Shown here one piece after another: positions 5,476 through 7,058 of a DNA stretch of 7,058 nucleotides. Made by a program: the position numbers and the translations under genes. Numbering within the stretch: position 1 is the stretch's first letter; each line of letters starts with the position of its first letter. The notes under the pieces are model-generated. The model did no database searches and was not told where the DNA came from. It saw only the letters and a list, made by a program, of their open reading frames with translations. This DNA comes from an uncultured Collinsella sp. GTDB lineage: Bacteria; Actinomycetota; Coriobacteriia; Coriobacteriales; Coriobacteriaceae. The stretch lies in contig URYT01000102.1 of NCBI GenBank assembly GCA_900552185.1, positions 1-7,058 of the forward strand, given 5' to 3'.

Positions 5476-6312
5476 ATGAGCTACCCCCTGCTTGCCGTCA
5501 TGAATATCAGCCATCGTTATTTTGACCTTGAGGAATTCTTTTCTTCGGCAGCGGCCTCGGGCTACACGTGTTGCGAGCTTTGGACCGGGGCGATGCATCT
5601 GTATGTCGATTGCCATGGATACGATTCGCTCGAGCAGGTGCGGGAGCTGTCGCAGCGGTATGGGGTTCGGATTGTGGGGCTTTGTCCCGAACAGAACAAC
5701 CCCAAGCCGTGGAATATCGCGGCGCGTGGGAATGAGGCGCGTGCCCGCACGCTCGCGTACTTTAAGAACGTTGTGGATATCGCGGCGGAACTTGGAGCCG
5801 AGCAGGTCATGGTCTCGAGCGGCTGGGCATTTTTGAACGAGCCGATCGAGGACGCGTGGGGTCGCAGCGCCTCGATGCTGCGTGCGATTGCCGAGCATGC
5901 GGGAGAGCGCGGCGTGCGACTGGTGCTCGAGGCCCTACAGCCGGTTGAGTCGATGATCGTGAACTCGGCGGCCGACACGAAGCGCATGATCGAGGCAGTT
6001 GATCATCCGGCACTTAAGGCGTGTCTGGATTTGGGCGCTATGGCGGTGGCAGGGGATACCATCGACGATTATTTCGATCTGCTTGGCGAAGATGTCGCCC
6101 ACGTGCATTTTGTCGATGTTGCGGCAGATGGCACGACGCATCTTGCCTGGGGTGACGGCGACCGCGATATGCGCGCCGACCTGGATAGGCTGGTGGCGCG
6201 CGGCTATCGCGGAGTTGTTTCGGCCGAGACCTATGACGGGCGCTATTTCGCCGACCCCGCAGCTGCCGATGCGCAGGTAATGGCAGAGTATCGTCGTGCG
6301 ATTGGCGCCTAG
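5476..6312 (+). CDS. sugar epimerase, xylose-isomerase-like TIM barrel, FrlC-like
   Basis: Cytoplasmic TIM-barrel enzyme of 278 residues in the AP-endonuclease-2/sugar isomerase superfamily. It aligns along its length with E. coli FrlC, which interconverts fructoselysine and its C3 epimer psicoselysine. Matching blocks are IVGLCPEQNNPKPWN (66-80), AWGRSASML (127-135), LVLEALQPVESMIVNSAAD (149-167), HVHFVDV (209-215) and AETYDG (250-255). The expected metal ligands are Glu152, Asp185, His211 and Glu251. Length equals that of FrlC. The ATG follows GGAGAG 5 bases upstream. It stands behind the terminator of SIS copy 2, so expression probably depends on readthrough. If substrate arrives already phosphorylated through the PTS, the enzyme would need to act on the 6-phosphate, unlike FrlC; otherwise it serves a second, unphosphorylated import route. 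Related tagatose or psicose epimerases are the main alternative. Confidence 0.82.
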   Translation: MSYPLLAVMNISHRYFDLEEFFSSAAASGYTCCELWTGAMHLYVDCHGYDSLEQVRELSQRYGVRIVGLCPEQNNPKPWNIAARGNEARARTLAYFKNVVDIAAELGAEQVMVSSGWAFLNEPIEDAWGRSASMLRAIAEHAGERGVRLVLEALQPVESMIVNSAADTKRMIEAVDHPALKACLDLGAMAVAGDTIDDYFDLLGEDVAHVHFVDVAADGTTHLAWGDGDRDMRADLDRLVARGYRGVVSAETYDGRYFADPAAADAQVMAEYRRAIGA

Positions 6313-6397
6313 GCGGGTTTGGGTTGCGGCGATCTGCCCTATGTTTCCAAATGAATACGGCGTGAGCGGCTGCGATGGATTTTCCCCGCAAACACTC

Positions 6398-6406
6398 TAG
6401 TATGCT
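6398..6406 (+). promoter_or_regulatory. possible -10 region ahead of hisZ
   Basis: TAGTATGCT contains two overlapping -10-like hexamers (TAGTAT and TATGCT, each 4 of 6 matches). No convincing -35 is visible at the right distance upstream. If used, transcription would start near 6412, just before the hairpin at 6415-6446. Confidence 0.35.
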
Positions 6407-6414
6407 AAAGTACC

Positions 6415-6446
6415 CAGAAGACCGGCGGAGCTATGCCGGTCTTCTG
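6415..6446 (+). other. perfect 12-bp stem-loop in the hisZ leader
   Basis: CAGAAGACCGGC (6415-6426) pairs exactly with GCCGGTCTTCTG (6435-6446) around the 8-base loop GGAGCTAT. No T-run follows on either strand, so it is not a standard intrinsic terminator. It lies 35 bases upstream of the hisZ ATG and about 100 bases after the epimerase stop. It could be a 5' leader structure or a boundary element. The upstream stretch 6313-6397 shows nothing else I can support. Confidence 0.6.
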
Positions 6447-6481
6447 CTCTATATGAAACACAGCATGAGGAGGCTCACCAG

Positions 6482-7058
6482 ATGACGGCCACACCGTGGG
6501 GATTCCGGGACATATTGCCCGAGGAGGCTCAGGCGCGCGAGGAGATCGCATGTACGGTGAAGGGCTGCTTTAGGGAGCATCATTACCTGCCGGTCGAGAC
6601 GCCACTGCTCGAGGACAAGGGCTCACTCGAGGAAGGCGGCCGCATCGCGGACACGCCGTTCAAGCTTTTTGATGACAACGGTCGCCTGCTGGTGGTCCGT
6701 CCCGACAACACGCTGCCGATCGTTCGCCTGGTTTCGACTCGCATGCGCGCGGCCGATCTGCCGCTGCGCCTGCGCTATGAGGCGCCGGTGGTCCGCGAGT
6801 GTCAGCGCAATGCCGGTGGCTCGCGTCAGTTTACGCAGCTGGGCTTTGAGCTTATCGGTGCGGGCGATACCACGGGCGATGTCGAGATCGTCTCGCTGGT
6901 GGCCGAGGCCGTGCGCAAGCTGGCACTGCCCGATGCGCGCATTATCGCAGGTAGCGTGCGTCCGTTTAAGGAGCTGCTCGCGGCCTGTGGGGATCGCGAA
7001 CTGGCTGCCGAGGCATTGCGTTGCGTGCACGCCAACGACTTTGTGGGCCTCGATGCCC
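6482..7058 (+). CDS. hisZ: ATP phosphoribosyltransferase regulatory subunit HisZ (5' part)
   Basis: The first 192 codons of a gene that runs off the right edge. HisZ is a histidyl-tRNA-synthetase-like protein without aminoacylation activity; it binds the short form of HisG, which catalyses the first step of histidine biosynthesis. The start TPWGFRDILPEEAQAREE (4-21), RPDNTLPIVRLVSTRM (73-88) and RYEAPVV..GGSRQFTQLGFELIG (98-126) match HisZ better than HisS: the class II motif 2 arginine/glutamate pattern of HisS (RyErPqxGRyRqF) is partly replaced. The ATG has an excellent GAGGAGG 8 bases upstream. A short-form hisG would be expected shortly downstream. The gene is unrelated to the sugar locus and likely marks its edge. 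A divergent hisS is the alternative, thought unlikely. Confidence 0.85.
   Translation, partial: MTATPWGFRDILPEEAQAREEIACTVKGCFREHHYLPVETPLLEDKGSLEEGGRIADTPFKLFDDNGRLLVVRPDNTLPIVRLVSTRMRAADLPLRLRYEAPVVRECQRNAGGSRQFTQLGFELIGAGDTTGDVEIVSLVAEAVRKLALPDARIIAGSVRPFKELLAACGDRELAAEALRCVHANDFVGLDA

Noticed and set aside
6313..6481. T-box or other histidine-responsive riboswitch ahead of hisZ
   Set aside because: The region is too short after the likely start, lacks a T-box consensus sequence, and has only one hairpin with no terminator/antiterminator alternative.
1..7058. Mobile element, CRISPR array, tRNA or phage genes
   Set aside because: No transposase, integrase, regularly spaced repeats or tRNA-like folds were seen. 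The only long repeat is the duplicated SIS gene.

Overview
The base composition (high GC, strong G/C preference at third codon positions in several genes, GAGGAGG- or GGAG-type ribosome sites) and the gene content suggest a high-GC Gram-positive gut bacterium. My best guess is Collinsella or another member of the Coriobacteriia; that taxonomic call is inference. All genes are on the plus strand.

Positions 1-2864 hold one operon. It starts with the 3' end of a sugar isomerase (SIS) domain gene, followed by the four subunits of a mannose-family phosphotransferase system (PTS): EIIA, EIIB, EIIC and EIID. A near-perfect intrinsic terminator follows at 2899-2938. Directly behind it, with no room for a promoter, lies an MFS transporter (2956-4170). 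An AT-rich intergenic region (4171-4340) carries two nested perfect inverted repeats and a TATAAT promoter for a second, complete SIS gene (4341-5402). That gene is a close paralogue of the truncated one at the left edge: 190 of 212 aligned bases are identical. After another terminator hairpin comes a TIM-barrel sugar epimerase (5476-6312). The window ends in the 5' part of hisZ, a histidine biosynthesis gene that probably marks the edge of the sugar locus.

The SIS proteins align along their C-terminal third with FrlB, the E. coli fructoselysine-6-phosphate deglycase, including the catalytic Glu/His pair spaced 16 residues apart. The epimerase aligns along its length with FrlC, the E. coli fructoselysine 3-epimerase. 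Together with a mannose-type PTS, this reads as an Amadori-product (fructoselysine or glucoselysine type) utilisation locus, comparable in logic to Salmonella gfrABCDEF. The PTS would import and phosphorylate the glycated amine, and the SIS deglycases would split it into a sugar phosphate and the free amine. The epimerase would bring the C3 epimer into the pathway, and the MFS protein would import an unphosphorylated substrate or export the released amine. No kinase and no regulator is visible in the window.

The observations I think most worth following are the paired deglycases with patchy divergence, the nested-repeat control region, and the repeated arrangement in which a codon-optimised gene is followed by a terminator and then a weakly biased gene.
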